A stretch of 6,133 bases of DNA, from the NCBI GenBank assembly GCA_026388915.1, contig JAPLIW010000723.1:1-6133 (forward strand). The letters are read 5' to 3'. The first letter of the stretch is position 1. Every line of letters starts with the position of its first letter. Under the pieces are notes generated by a model. The model ran no database searches. It saw nothing but the letters and a program-made list of their open reading frames with translations, and was not told the DNA's origin. Source of the stretch: Deltaproteobacteria bacterium. Lineage in GTDB: Bacteria > Desulfobacterota > SM23-61. Positions 1-5,899 of the stretch are shown here, piece by piece. The translations under genes and the position numbers were made by a program.

Positions 1-1
1 C

Positions 2-427
2 GGGTCGGGAAATCTGACTCTCCCCCTGGCTCTGGGGGCGAAGAAAACCTGGGTAATCGACCTGGACCGGCAGGCCATTGAATCGGCCCGGGAGAATGCC
101 CGGGAGAATGGGATTCCTCACTGCACTTTCTGGGCTGGAGCCGCGGAGGAGGGAATCAGGAGGGTCCGGGAAGAAACCCCATCCGTGAATTTGGCCGTTC
201 TGGACCCGCCGCGCGTCGGGGCCCATGGAGTTCTGGAATCCCTCGTTTCCCTGCAGCCCCGGAAGATCCTGTATATCTCCTGTGAGCCTCCTACCTTAGC
301 CAGAGACCTGGCCCGGCTGGTTTCCCTGGGGTATAATGTGAAACGGGTACAGCCCCTGGACATGTTCCCGCAGACGTACCATATTGAAACAATTGCGGAG
401 TTGAAAAACGACGCTCGTGGCTCATAG
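2..427 (+). CDS. TrmA/RlmD-family RNA (uracil-5-)-methyltransferase, 3' end only
   Basis: The last 141 codons of a SAM-dependent RNA m5U methyltransferase (COG2265: RlmC/RlmD/TrmA), open from the left edge in frame 2. The visible part is the Rossmann catalytic domain. It has motif I (GSGNLTLPLA, start of fragment), an acidic SAM-ribose region (VIDLD), motif IV DPPRVG (about residues 68-73), and the nucleophile motif SCEPPTLARDL with the catalytic Cys at nt 281-283. The C-terminal MFPQTYHIE holds the expected general-base Glu. The family methylates uridines in 23S rRNA or tRNA in the cytoplasm; the exact target cannot be set because the N-terminal TRAM and FeS regions lie outside the window. 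The final residues (Ala-Arg-Gly-Ser and stop) run into a GCTCAT repeat, so the repeat supplies the stop codon. An internal GTG at 185 is not a start, because conserved motifs precede it. Confidence 0.93.
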   Translation, partial: GSGNLTLPLALGAKKTWVIDLDRQAIESARENARENGIPHCTFWAGAAEEGIRRVREETPSVNLAVLDPPRVGAHGVLESLVSLQPRKILYISCEPPTLARDLARLVSLGYNVKRVQPLDMFPQTYHIETIAELKNDARGS

Positions 428-463
428 GAAAAAGCTCATAGCGAATGGCTCATGGCTCATAGC
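419..463 (+). repeat. GCTCATAG-word short repeat array
   Basis: Four copies of GCTCATAG/GCTCATGG at 419-427, 433-442 and 447-463 (the last two in tandem at 7-bp spacing). The first copy contains the TAG stop of the methyltransferase. A 10-bp inverted copy lies at 673-682. Function unknown. Confidence 0.7.
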
Positions 464-521
464 AATTCTATTACTAATCAGGCCATAATTATCTGGGCAG
501 GAATTCCGTCTTTAAATCATC

Positions 522-603
522 CTGGATTCCGGCTTCCGCCGGAATGACAACAAAGAATCATGTCTTTCTAATGTTCGTCACTCCGGCGAAAGCCGGAGTC
601 CAG
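522..603. repeat. Inverted pair of REP-like hairpin repeats
   Basis: Two 27-bp copies of one repeat in opposite orientation (522-548 and 577-603), differing at three positions and separated by 28 bp. Each is itself a hairpin. In the first, ATTCCGGC at 526-533 pairs with 538-545. In the second, ACTCCGGC at 580-587 pairs with 592-599 around a GAAA loop. Both copies are flanked by CTGG on one side and TGAC on the other. The arrangement resembles paired REP elements (BIMEs). The same core occurs within the element at 3763-3930. It may act on transcripts as a hairpin or be a relic of a mobile repeat; no transposase is in the window. Confidence 0.85.
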
Positions 604-647
604 TTCGAGGTTTTCAAAAGGCAACGTCCTCCAATTAATGTTTAGAC

Positions 648-653
648 TATAAT
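648..653 (+). promoter_or_regulatory. Possible -10 box (TATAAT) upstream of the epimerase
   Basis: A perfect TATAAT 90 bp before the epimerase ATG, downstream of the hairpin pair. There is no recognisable -35 hexamer at 16-18 bp upstream and no TGn extension, so this is weak support for a sigma70 promoter. Confidence 0.3.
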
Positions 654-672
654 GGACTCCTTAGTAAATATC

Positions 673-682
673 AGCCATGAGC
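673..682 (-). repeat. Inverted copy of the GCTCATGGCT word
   Basis: AGCCATGAGC is the exact reverse complement of 448-457. It is the right-hand partner of the repeat that starts at the methyltransferase stop codon, so the gap's hairpin pair lies between inverted copies of the word. Ten base pairs only, so the match is modest. Confidence 0.5.
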
Positions 683-742
683 TTTGAGTTCCAAGGGGAA
701 GATTGATCCATGAGACGCTTCAGGAAGAGTTGAGGAGAGGAG

Positions 743-1693
743 ATGAATATACTGGTTACCGGCGGTGCCGGGTTCATTGGATCCCATCTGGTGGAGCGGC
801 TCCTGAGAGAAGGGCATCGGGTTGTCTGCCTGGACAATTTTGACGATTTCTATGATCCCGCCCTGAAACGCCGGAATCTGGCTCGATCGCTCCAGGACCC
901 CGCGTTCAAGTTAGCGGAGGGAGATCTGCGCGACGAAGGGGCGCTGAGAAAAATTTTTGCCAGCGCGAAGGTCGATGGGGTAGCTCACCTGGCGGCCCGG
1001 GCCGGAGTCCGCCCTTCCGTCCAAAACCCGGCTCTCTACGCCGACGTGAATATCCGGGGAACGATCTGCCTGCTGGAGGCCTGCCGGGAAAACGGGGTCC
1101 GGCGTTTTATCTTCGCCTCCTCCTCCTCCGTGTACGGGAACAGCTCTCAAGTTCCTTTTTCCGAGGACGATCCGGTGAACCAACCCGTCTCCCCTTACGC
1201 CGCGACCAAAAAAGCGGGAGAACTCCTGTGCCATACCTACCATCACCTCTACGGAATGGACATCGCCTGCCTCCGGTATTTCACGGTGTACGGGCCCCGG
1301 CAGCGGCCGGAGATGGCCATCCACCATTTCACCCGCTCGATCCACGAAGGGAAGAAAATCTCTCTTTTCGGCGACGGGAGTTCCCGCCGGGACTACACCT
1401 ATATCGATGACGCCGTGGAGGGAACGGTAAGGGCCCTCTTCAGAGAACATGGGTTCCAGATCTACAATATCGGGGAATCGCAAACGATCTCCCTTGGCGA
1501 ATTGATTCAGGCGATTGAAGACCGGGTGGGGAGGAAGGCGGTCGTCGAACATCTTCCGGAACAGCCCGGCGACGTCCAACAAACCTTCGCCGACATCCGG
1601 AAGGCCAAAGAGCGGCTGGGATACAACCCCCAGACCAAGATCCGGGAAGGCCTGGCGCGCTTTGTCCAGTGGTACCTGGAGAAAAGGGAATAG
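743..1693 (+). CDS. NAD-dependent nucleotide-sugar epimerase (UDP-glucuronate/UDP-glucose 4-epimerase type)
   Basis: A 316-residue extended short-chain dehydrogenase/reductase, the usual length for sugar-nucleotide 4-epimerases. It has the NAD-binding GGAGFIG at 7-13, Asp31-Asn32 at the end of strand 2, HLAARAGVRPS at 82-92, the active-site SSSSVYG at 126-132, and catalytic Tyr152-x-x-x-Lys156. The substrate-side segments are FTVYGPRQRPEMAI (180-193) and RDYTYIDD (216-223). The DNFDDFYDPALK stretch and the AGVRPS and RPEMA words resemble UDP-glucuronate 4-epimerases more than classical GalE, but substrate cannot be decided from sequence alone. It would act in the cytoplasm, feeding surface polysaccharide synthesis. 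ATG 743 follows a strong purine-rich ribosome site (GAGGAGAGG, 732-740), and the Rossmann motif begins at once, fixing the start. No sugar-nucleotide genes adjoin, so it looks monocistronic. Confidence 0.9.
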   Translation: MNILVTGGAGFIGSHLVERLLREGHRVVCLDNFDDFYDPALKRRNLARSLQDPAFKLAEGDLRDEGALRKIFASAKVDGVAHLAARAGVRPSVQNPALYADVNIRGTICLLEACRENGVRRFIFASSSSVYGNSSQVPFSEDDPVNQPVSPYAATKKAGELLCHTYHHLYGMDIACLRYFTVYGPRQRPEMAIHHFTRSIHEGKKISLFGDGSSRRDYTYIDDAVEGTVRALFREHGFQIYNIGESQTISLGELIQAIEDRVGRKAVVEHLPEQPGDVQQTFADIRKAKERLGYNPQTKIREGLARFVQWYLEKRE

Positions 1694-1697
1694 TTAT

Positions 1698-1730
1698 TGG
1701 ACACAGATGAACACAGATGAACACAGATTT
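1698..1730 (+). repeat. 10-bp-periodic ACACAGATGA repeat, copy 1
   Basis: Three tandem units of ACACAGATGA-type sequence starting 4 bp after the epimerase stop codon. Bases 1699-1728 are complementary to 1857-1886 over 30 positions, with one G-U pair. Confidence 0.85.
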
Positions 1731-1765
1731 CCTGTTCGCAAAGGACTTAAAGACCGAAGACTGAA

Positions 1766-1800
1766 TGGGACGCGGATGAACACGGATAAACACGGATTTA
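1766..1800 (+). repeat. 10-bp-periodic repeat, copy 2 (CACGGATAAA variant)
   Basis: A second direct copy in which several ACACAG units read as CACGG or CGCGG. Bases 1766-1797 can pair with 1857-1888 over 32 uninterrupted positions. The four differences from a perfect match are all A-to-G and leave G-U pairs in the + strand RNA. Confidence 0.85.
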
Positions 1801-1810
1801 GATTACGAAA

Positions 1811-1837
1811 AAAATCTTAACCAAAGTTAAAGATTTT
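1811..1837. other. AT-rich inverted repeat between repeat copies 2 and 3
   Basis: AAAATCTTAAC (1811-1821) faces GTTAAAGATTTT (1826-1837) across a CAAA loop, with one bulged T. The stem is AT-rich and has no following T-run, so it is not a typical intrinsic terminator. It sits in the loop of the longer stem formed by copies 2 and 3. Confidence 0.55.
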
Positions 1838-1855
1838 ACACCCCTAATATGTCTC

Positions 1856-1888
1856 TATCTGTGTTTATCTGTGTTCATCTGTGTCCCA
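1856..1888 (-). repeat. 10-bp-periodic repeat, copy 3 (inverted)
   Basis: Reverse-complement copy of the repeats at 1698 and 1766. It ends 20 bp before the ligase ATG, just upstream of the AAGGA ribosome site. It is a possible pairing partner of both earlier copies. Confidence 0.85.
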
Positions 1889-1908
1889 TAAAAATAAGGA
1901 AAAAGTGA

Positions 1909-3279
1909 ATGGAAAGACCCTGGCTGAAATTTTACGATTCCCATGTGCCCAAAAACCTTGAATACCCCCACATCCTCCTGCCCCGGATTCTGGACGACGC
2001 GGCGGATCAGTTTCCCGACCAAGTGGGGGTCTTCTTTTTCGGCGGAAAGGTCAGGTACCGGGAGCTAAGGATCCATGCCAACCAGTTTGCCCGCGCCCTG
2101 GGAGAAATCGGTCTAAAAAAAGGAGGGCGGCTGGGCCTTCTTATGCCCAACATGCCCCAGACCATCATCAGCGCCTACGGGGCGATGAAGGCGGGAGTGC
2201 TGGTCTTTCTCTTTAATCCCCTTTTGGAAGAGGAGGAACTGCGGCGGCAGATCAATGAATCCGGGGTTGAGACGGTGGTGGTCCTGGATCTCCTCCTCCG
2301 CCGGATCGATCCCCTTTTCGCCCAAACCCGGTTGAAAAATTTCATCATCGCCGGGGTGAAGGATTTTCTTCCCTTCCCCCGGAATATCTTTTTTACCCTT
2401 GCCGCCCGGGGCCGGGGGATGCATGTGAAGCTGGCCCAGAAGCCCAATATCTATCCCTTCCCGGAATTCCTTCAAAAAGGGCGACCGGACCAGCCGATCC
2501 TCGAGGGAGATCCTCCGCGGCCGGAGGATGCCGCCATGGTCCAATATACGAGCGGCAAGACCGGTCCCCCCAAAGGCGTCCTCCTGACCCACAAAAACCT
2601 GGTGGCCAACCTTCTCCAGGTTTCCTCCTGGTTCAACAACCTGAAAAAGGGGGAAGAACTCTTCTTCTCCATCATCCCCTGCCATCAGGCTCTGGGAATA
2701 ACCCTGGCGGTCAACCTGCCCATCTACCTGGGCGGAGGCAGCATTCACCAGCCCCGTTTTGACCCGATCCAGGTTTTGAACACGGTGAAGGCCCAACAGC
2801 CCTCCGCCTTTCCGGCTCAGCCCAACATGATCGAATCTCTGGTCTGGAATCCGACGCTGGCCAAATACAAGGTCTCCTCGATCCGGACCTACTGGTCCAT
2901 CGGGCCTTGCCTGTCCCAGGAAATCCTGGAGCATTATGAGAAAAAGACCGGCCGCAGAGTCAACGAAGGATACGGGCTGACCGAAGCAGCCCCCCTCACT
3001 CACCTGAATCCGTTCCTGGGAAATCGAAAGCCCAAGTCTATGGGCATCCCCCTGCCGGACACAGATGCCCGGATTGTCGATCCCGGGGACGGGGAGACGG
3101 AATTGCCCGCCGGGAAAACCGGTGAACTTCTCATCCAGGGGCCTCAGGTCATGCAGGGATACTGGAACCGGCCCGAAGACACGGAGCAGGCCCTGCGGGG
3201 AGGATGGCTGCACACCGGGGACCTGGCCTGGATGGACGAGGACGGTTTTTTCTATTATGTGGATAAGCTGAAGAAATAA
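1909..3279 (+). CDS. FadD-like acyl-CoA synthetase (AMP-forming), lacking C-terminal domain
   Basis: A 456-residue ANL-superfamily adenylating enzyme resembling long-chain fatty acid:CoA ligases, which are usually about 550 residues. The N-terminus MERPWLKFYDSHVP is typical of FadD-like proteins and supports ATG 1909, with AAGGA at 1896-1900. Visible motifs are the P-loop YTSGKTGPPKG (213-223), CHQALG (258-263), the adenine-site NEGYGLTEAAP (352-362), TGELLIQG (404-411) and the ribose-binding Asp in GWLHTGD (432-438). The protein stops at VDKLKK (451-456), aligned with the VDRLKD hinge where the mobile C-terminal domain should begin. That domain, with the adenylation lysine, is absent in all frames downstream. 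The P-loop also has Lys217 where the family has Ser/Thr. The frame is otherwise intact. It is either a recent 3' truncation on the way to a pseudogene or an N-domain protein with altered activity. A repeat array begins 3 bp after the stop. Confidence 0.88.
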   Translation: MERPWLKFYDSHVPKNLEYPHILLPRILDDAADQFPDQVGVFFFGGKVRYRELRIHANQFARALGEIGLKKGGRLGLLMPNMPQTIISAYGAMKAGVLVFLFNPLLEEEELRRQINESGVETVVVLDLLLRRIDPLFAQTRLKNFIIAGVKDFLPFPRNIFFTLAARGRGMHVKLAQKPNIYPFPEFLQKGRPDQPILEGDPPRPEDAAMVQYTSGKTGPPKGVLLTHKNLVANLLQVSSWFNNLKKGEELFFSIIPCHQALGITLAVNLPIYLGGGSIHQPRFDPIQVLNTVKAQQPSAFPAQPNMIESLVWNPTLAKYKVSSIRTYWSIGPCLSQEILEHYEKKTGRRVNEGYGLTEAAPLTHLNPFLGNRKPKSMGIPLPDTDARIVDPGDGETELPAGKTGELLIQGPQVMQGYWNRPEDTEQALRGGWLHTGDLAWMDEDGFFYYVDKLKK

Positions 3280-3282
3280 ATA

Positions 3283-3366
3283 GGATTCAGGAGTCAGGAA
3301 CCAGGATTCAGGAGTCAGGAATCAGGAATCAGGATTCAGGAATCAGGATTCAGGAATCAGGATTCC
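3283..3366 (+). repeat. Twelve-unit heptamer array, consensus GGANTCA
   Basis: Exactly twelve 7-bp units with no indels. They read GGATTCA, GGAGTCA, GGAACCA, GGATTCA, GGAGTCA, GGAATCA, GGAATCA, GGATTCA, GGAATCA, GGATTCA, GGAATCA, GGATTCC. Variation is almost confined to unit position 4. Eleven units contain a GANTC site. The array starts 3 bp after the truncated ligase's stop codon. Confidence 0.95.
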
Positions 3367-3369
3367 GGT

Positions 3370-3397
3370 AGAGGCCTTAGACCTCAGGCCTGAAACC
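3370..3397 (-). repeat. Diverged heptamer array on the opposite strand
   Basis: On the - strand this reads as four 7-bp units: GGTTTCA, GGCCTGA, GGTCTAA, GGCCTCT. They keep the GG start and 7-bp phase of the neighbouring array but in inverted orientation. The units are too diverged for a clean stem with the left array. The segment also contains two AGGCCT palindromes. Confidence 0.4.
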
Positions 3398-3414
3398 TGG
3401 GACCTTCTTTTATC

Positions 3415-3443
3415 TTGACATCCCCCCTCCGGCGGCGAAAAAT
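3415..3443 (+). promoter_or_regulatory. Candidate sigma70-type promoter for the MoaD-like gene
   Basis: A perfect -35 TTGACA (3415-3420), then 17 bp, then AAAAAT (3438-3443), which matches four of six bases of a -10 box. Transcription would start about 20 bp before the ATG at 3472. This fits a separate transcription unit after the repeat block. Confidence 0.4.
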
Positions 3444-3471
3444 AGATTAGGAACCCAAGGGGGGAAAATAT

Positions 3472-3738
3472 ATGAAAATTCGGTTCTTCAAGCCCTTCGA
3501 TGAACTTTCTGGCCGGGATGAGATCGATCTGGATTTGAAAGGACCGGTGAAAGTCAAAGAGGTTCTGGGGATGATCGAGAAGGAAGTTCCCTCCTTCCAG
3601 CGGTTTCTCCGGAAAGAGAAGGACGAGGTCTTGAATTTTTTCGTGGTCCTGGTCCGGGGGGACGAGATCCTGAAATTAAACGATACCGTCCAAAACAGGG
3701 ATACCGTGAAAGTCCTTCCCCCGATCAGCGGAGGATGA
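3472..3738 (+). CDS. MoaD/ThiS-like ubiquitin-fold sulfur carrier
   Basis: An 88-residue protein of MoaD size with a beta-grasp pattern: strand MKIRFFKPF, a helix around VKEVLGMIEKEV (28-39), strand FFVVLVRG (56-63), then the NRDTVKVLPPISGG tail. The C-terminal Gly87-Gly88 is the mark of MoaD/ThiS carriers. MoeB/MoaD-type systems adenylate this tail and convert it to a thiocarboxylate that donates sulfur, in MoaD's case to the dithiolene of molybdopterin. The AOR gene downstream needs a pterin-bound tungsten cofactor, so a dedicated carrier for that cofactor is the likely role; this is inference from context. ATG 3472 follows AAGGGGGG (3457-3464). The two genes are 292 bp apart with a repeat element between them, so co-transcription is uncertain. 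Roles in cysteine or thiamin synthesis remain possible. Confidence 0.85.
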   Translation: MKIRFFKPFDELSGRDEIDLDLKGPVKVKEVLGMIEKEVPSFQRFLRKEKDEVLNFFVVLVRGDEILKLNDTVQNRDTVKVLPPISGG

Positions 3739-3762
3739 TCCTGGCGACAAAATCCAAATTCT

Positions 3763-3930
3763 AAATTTGATGATCTCGTAAAAAGTCGAAATTCCATAAA
3801 ATTCGTCATTCCGGCGAACCCCTGATCGAGTCCGGGGCAGGCGCCGGAATCCAGTTATTTCAAGATGTTCTGGACCCCGGCTTTCGCCGGGGTGACGCTT
3901 CAAGAAACTTTTTACGAGACCATCAGATTT
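3763..3930. mobile_element. MITE-like element with 24-bp terminal inverted repeats
   Basis: Ends at 3763-3786 and 3907-3930 are inverted repeats matching at 22 of 24 positions and sharing CTCGTAAAAAGT. Inside are two hairpin modules in opposite orientation, related to the pair at 522-603. The left module (3805-3854) has ATTCCGGCG pairing with 3842-3850 and a second small CCCC/GGGG hairpin inserted in its loop. The right module (3870-3896) has ACCCCGGC pairing with GCCGGGGT. The 168-bp element has no coding capacity and no clear target duplication was seen. It would need a transposase in trans. Confidence 0.75.
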
Positions 3931-4030
3931 CAAGAATCGGAAACGCAGCATTCCAGTTACGAACTCAGGCAAAGAATACAGGGTTCAAATTCAATCTCTG
4001 ATTTCCAATTTCTAAAGGAGGGCGGGCGAA

Positions 4031-5863
4031 ATGAAAGGGTACATGGGAAAGATTTTGCGGGTTGATCTCACCAAAGGCCGGGTGGAAGCGGAAAAACTGG
4101 ATGAGAACCTGGCCAAGAAGTTCATCGGCGGAAGCGGGCTGGCCACCAAGATCCTGTCTGACGAAACCGGAGCGGAAACCGATCCGCTGGGGCCGGAAAA
4201 TCGTCTGATCTTCATGACAGGGCCCTTTGCCGCCACACCGGTCATCACCTCGGGCCGTCACCACATGGTCACCAAATCCCCCCTGACGGGAGCCTATACC
4301 GAGTCGGACAGCGGCGGGACTTGGGGCCCCTACCTGAAGAGAGCCGGGTTTGACGGGATTGTGGTCACGGGTAAAGCCAAGAAACCGGTTTACCTATGGG
4401 TGGCCGATGGAAAAGCGGAAATCCGCGATGCCTCCCGGTTTTGGGGAATGGACACCTATGTTCTGGATGAAGCCATCCGTAAGGACACAAACAATGAGGC
4501 CGTGGTGGCATCCATCGGCCCGGCCGGGGAAAAAGGCGTGCGGTATGCCAGCATCCTGAACGACGGCAAAGAGGCCCGGGCCGCCGGAAGGGGAGGAACG
4601 GGAGCGGTCATGGGTTCAAAGAACTTGAAGGCCGTTGTCGTTTACGGAAAAATGCAGGTGGAGATCGCAGACCCCGAAGGGTTGAGGGCCTCCCTCAAAG
4701 AGATCAGCCCCATGGTGGCCAAGAACACCGAAGGGATGCGCAAGAATGGAACCGCCGGCGGCCTGGCCACCTTTGAAGCCCTGGGGAGCCTTCCCCTCCA
4801 GAACTGGAAGTACCAGGGACGGTGGGAACAGGGGGCGGCCAAGATTGCCGGCCCGGCCATGACCGAAAAGATTCTCACCGGAAACTACTTCTGCGAAAGA
4901 TGCGTGATCGGATGTGGCCGGAGAGTCAAAGTGGACAAGGGCCCCTTCGCTCCCGTAGAAGGAGCCGGGCCGGAATATGAGTCTGTGGCCATGCTGGGCA
5001 GCCTCTGCCTGGTGGACGACATCGAAGCCATCGCCAAGGCCAACGAGGTCTGCAACCGCTACGGGATGGACACTATCTCCGCGGGAGCGGCCATCGCCTT
5101 TGCCATGGAAGCCTATGAGAAGGGAATCCTCACCAAGAAAGATACGGGTGAGCTGGAGCTTCTCTGGGGCCGGGGGGACGTGATGGTCAAGATGGCCGAA
5201 AAAATCGGCAAGCGGGAAGGACTGGGGAAGCTTCTGGGGGAAGGAGTGCGCATTGCCGCCGAGAAGCTGGGCAAGAATTCCGTGGAGTTCTCCATCCATG
5301 TGAAGGGACAGGAAATGCCCGCCCACGATCCCCGGTGCTTCAACGCCGGAGCGGTGGGGTATGCCACCATTAACCGGGGGGCCTGCCACCTGGGGTTCAG
5401 CCATGTCTTTGAGCGCGTGTTGAGCATGCCCGAAATCGGGATCGATCAGCCTCTGCAGAGGCTGGACGTGAAAGGGAAAGGCGAAATGGCGGCCAAGACG
5501 CAGAACATCATGGGTCTCTTCGATTCCCTGAAGGTCTGCAAGTTCAGCATGTTCGGCGGCCTCAAGATGACCCCCATCCTGGCCTGGTACAACATGGTGA
5601 CGGGAAACTCCACCACCATGGAAGAGTTCCTGAAGACCGGGGATCGGATTTTCAACCTAAAGCGGATGTACAATGTCCGCTGCGGGATCAGCCGCAAGGA
5701 CGACACCCTGCCGGCCCGTTTCCTCACCCTGAAACATGAGGGCGAAGGGCTGAATCCCAATCTCCCGCCGCTGGGGGAGCTGCTGTACGACTACTACAAG
5801 TTCCGGGGATGGAATGAAGAAGGAGCCCCCACCCCGGAAAAGCTGAAGGAACTGGGACTGTAG
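4031..5863 (+). CDS. Aldehyde:ferredoxin oxidoreductase family tungstoenzyme
   Basis: A 610-residue protein, full length for the AOR family, which oxidises aldehydes to acids with ferredoxin as partner and can run in reverse. The N-terminal AOR domain starts at MKGYMGKILRVDLTKG and includes FIGGSGLATKIL (31-42), the SGRHHMVTKSPLTGAY stretch (74-89), DSGGTWGPYLKRAG (93-106) and GRGGTGAVMGSKNLKAVV (187-204), which form the bis-pterin tungsten site. The 4Fe-4S ligands appear as Cys288-x2-Cys291-x3-Cys295 plus Cys503 in DSLKVC. GPEYES (313-318) and EMPAHDPR (428-435) are further family blocks. No signal peptide is seen, so it is cytoplasmic. ATG 4031 follows AAGGAGG, 9-10 bp upstream. The MoaD-like gene just upstream fits cofactor supply. 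The substrate is unknown; the AOR family also includes BamB-type benzoyl-CoA reductase subunits, which cannot be excluded without alignment. Confidence 0.93.
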   Translation: MKGYMGKILRVDLTKGRVEAEKLDENLAKKFIGGSGLATKILSDETGAETDPLGPENRLIFMTGPFAATPVITSGRHHMVTKSPLTGAYTESDSGGTWGPYLKRAGFDGIVVTGKAKKPVYLWVADGKAEIRDASRFWGMDTYVLDEAIRKDTNNEAVVASIGPAGEKGVRYASILNDGKEARAAGRGGTGAVMGSKNLKAVVVYGKMQVEIADPEGLRASLKEISPMVAKNTEGMRKNGTAGGLATFEALGSLPLQNWKYQGRWEQGAAKIAGPAMTEKILTGNYFCERCVIGCGRRVKVDKGPFAPVEGAGPEYESVAMLGSLCLVDDIEAIAKANEVCNRYGMDTISAGAAIAFAMEAYEKGILTKKDTGELELLWGRGDVMVKMAEKIGKREGLGKLLGEGVRIAAEKLGKNSVEFSIHVKGQEMPAHDPRCFNAGAVGYATINRGACHLGFSHVFERVLSMPEIGIDQPLQRLDVKGKGEMAAKTQNIMGLFDSLKVCKFSMFGGLKMTPILAWYNMVTGNSTTMEEFLKTGDRIFNLKRMYNVRCGISRKDDTLPARFLTLKHEGEGLNPNLPPLGELLYDYYKFRGWNEEGAPTPEKLKELGL

Positions 5864-5871
5864 TGAAAATT

Positions 5872-5899
5872 CGGAATGCGGAGTTCGGAATGCGGAATA
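5872..5899 (+). repeat. CGGAATG heptamer array, left arm
   Basis: Four 7-bp units (CGGAATG, CGGAGTT, CGGAATG, CGGAATA) starting 8 bp after the AOR stop codon. Bases 5872-5898 can pair with 6034-6060, with one G-U pair and one mismatch, in the same unit order as the right arm. Confidence 0.85.

Noticed and set aside
1440..1820. Open frames 1440-1793 (-) and 1515-1820 (+) with HLCP/NTDEHR-like repeats
   Set aside because: They overlap the epimerase 3' end and run into the ACACAGATGA repeats; open because of the repeat and GC-rich shadowing.
2113..3213. 366-codon open frame on the - strand inside the ligase
   Set aside because: It is an antisense shadow of a high-GC gene. It has no recognisable domain, and the + frame carries all AMP-ligase motifs.
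3283..3397. CRISPR array
   Set aside because: Units are 7 bp with no spacers and no 24-40 bp direct repeats; it is a simple tandem heptamer array.
3676..4065. Open frames 3676-3972 (-) and 3865-4065 (+) across the MITE-like element
   Set aside because: They cross terminal repeats and hairpins with no ribosome site or similarity to a transposase; the element is non-coding.
4616..5404. 262-codon open frame on the - strand inside the AOR gene
   Set aside because: Antisense shadow of the AOR coding frame, with low-complexity composition and no motif.
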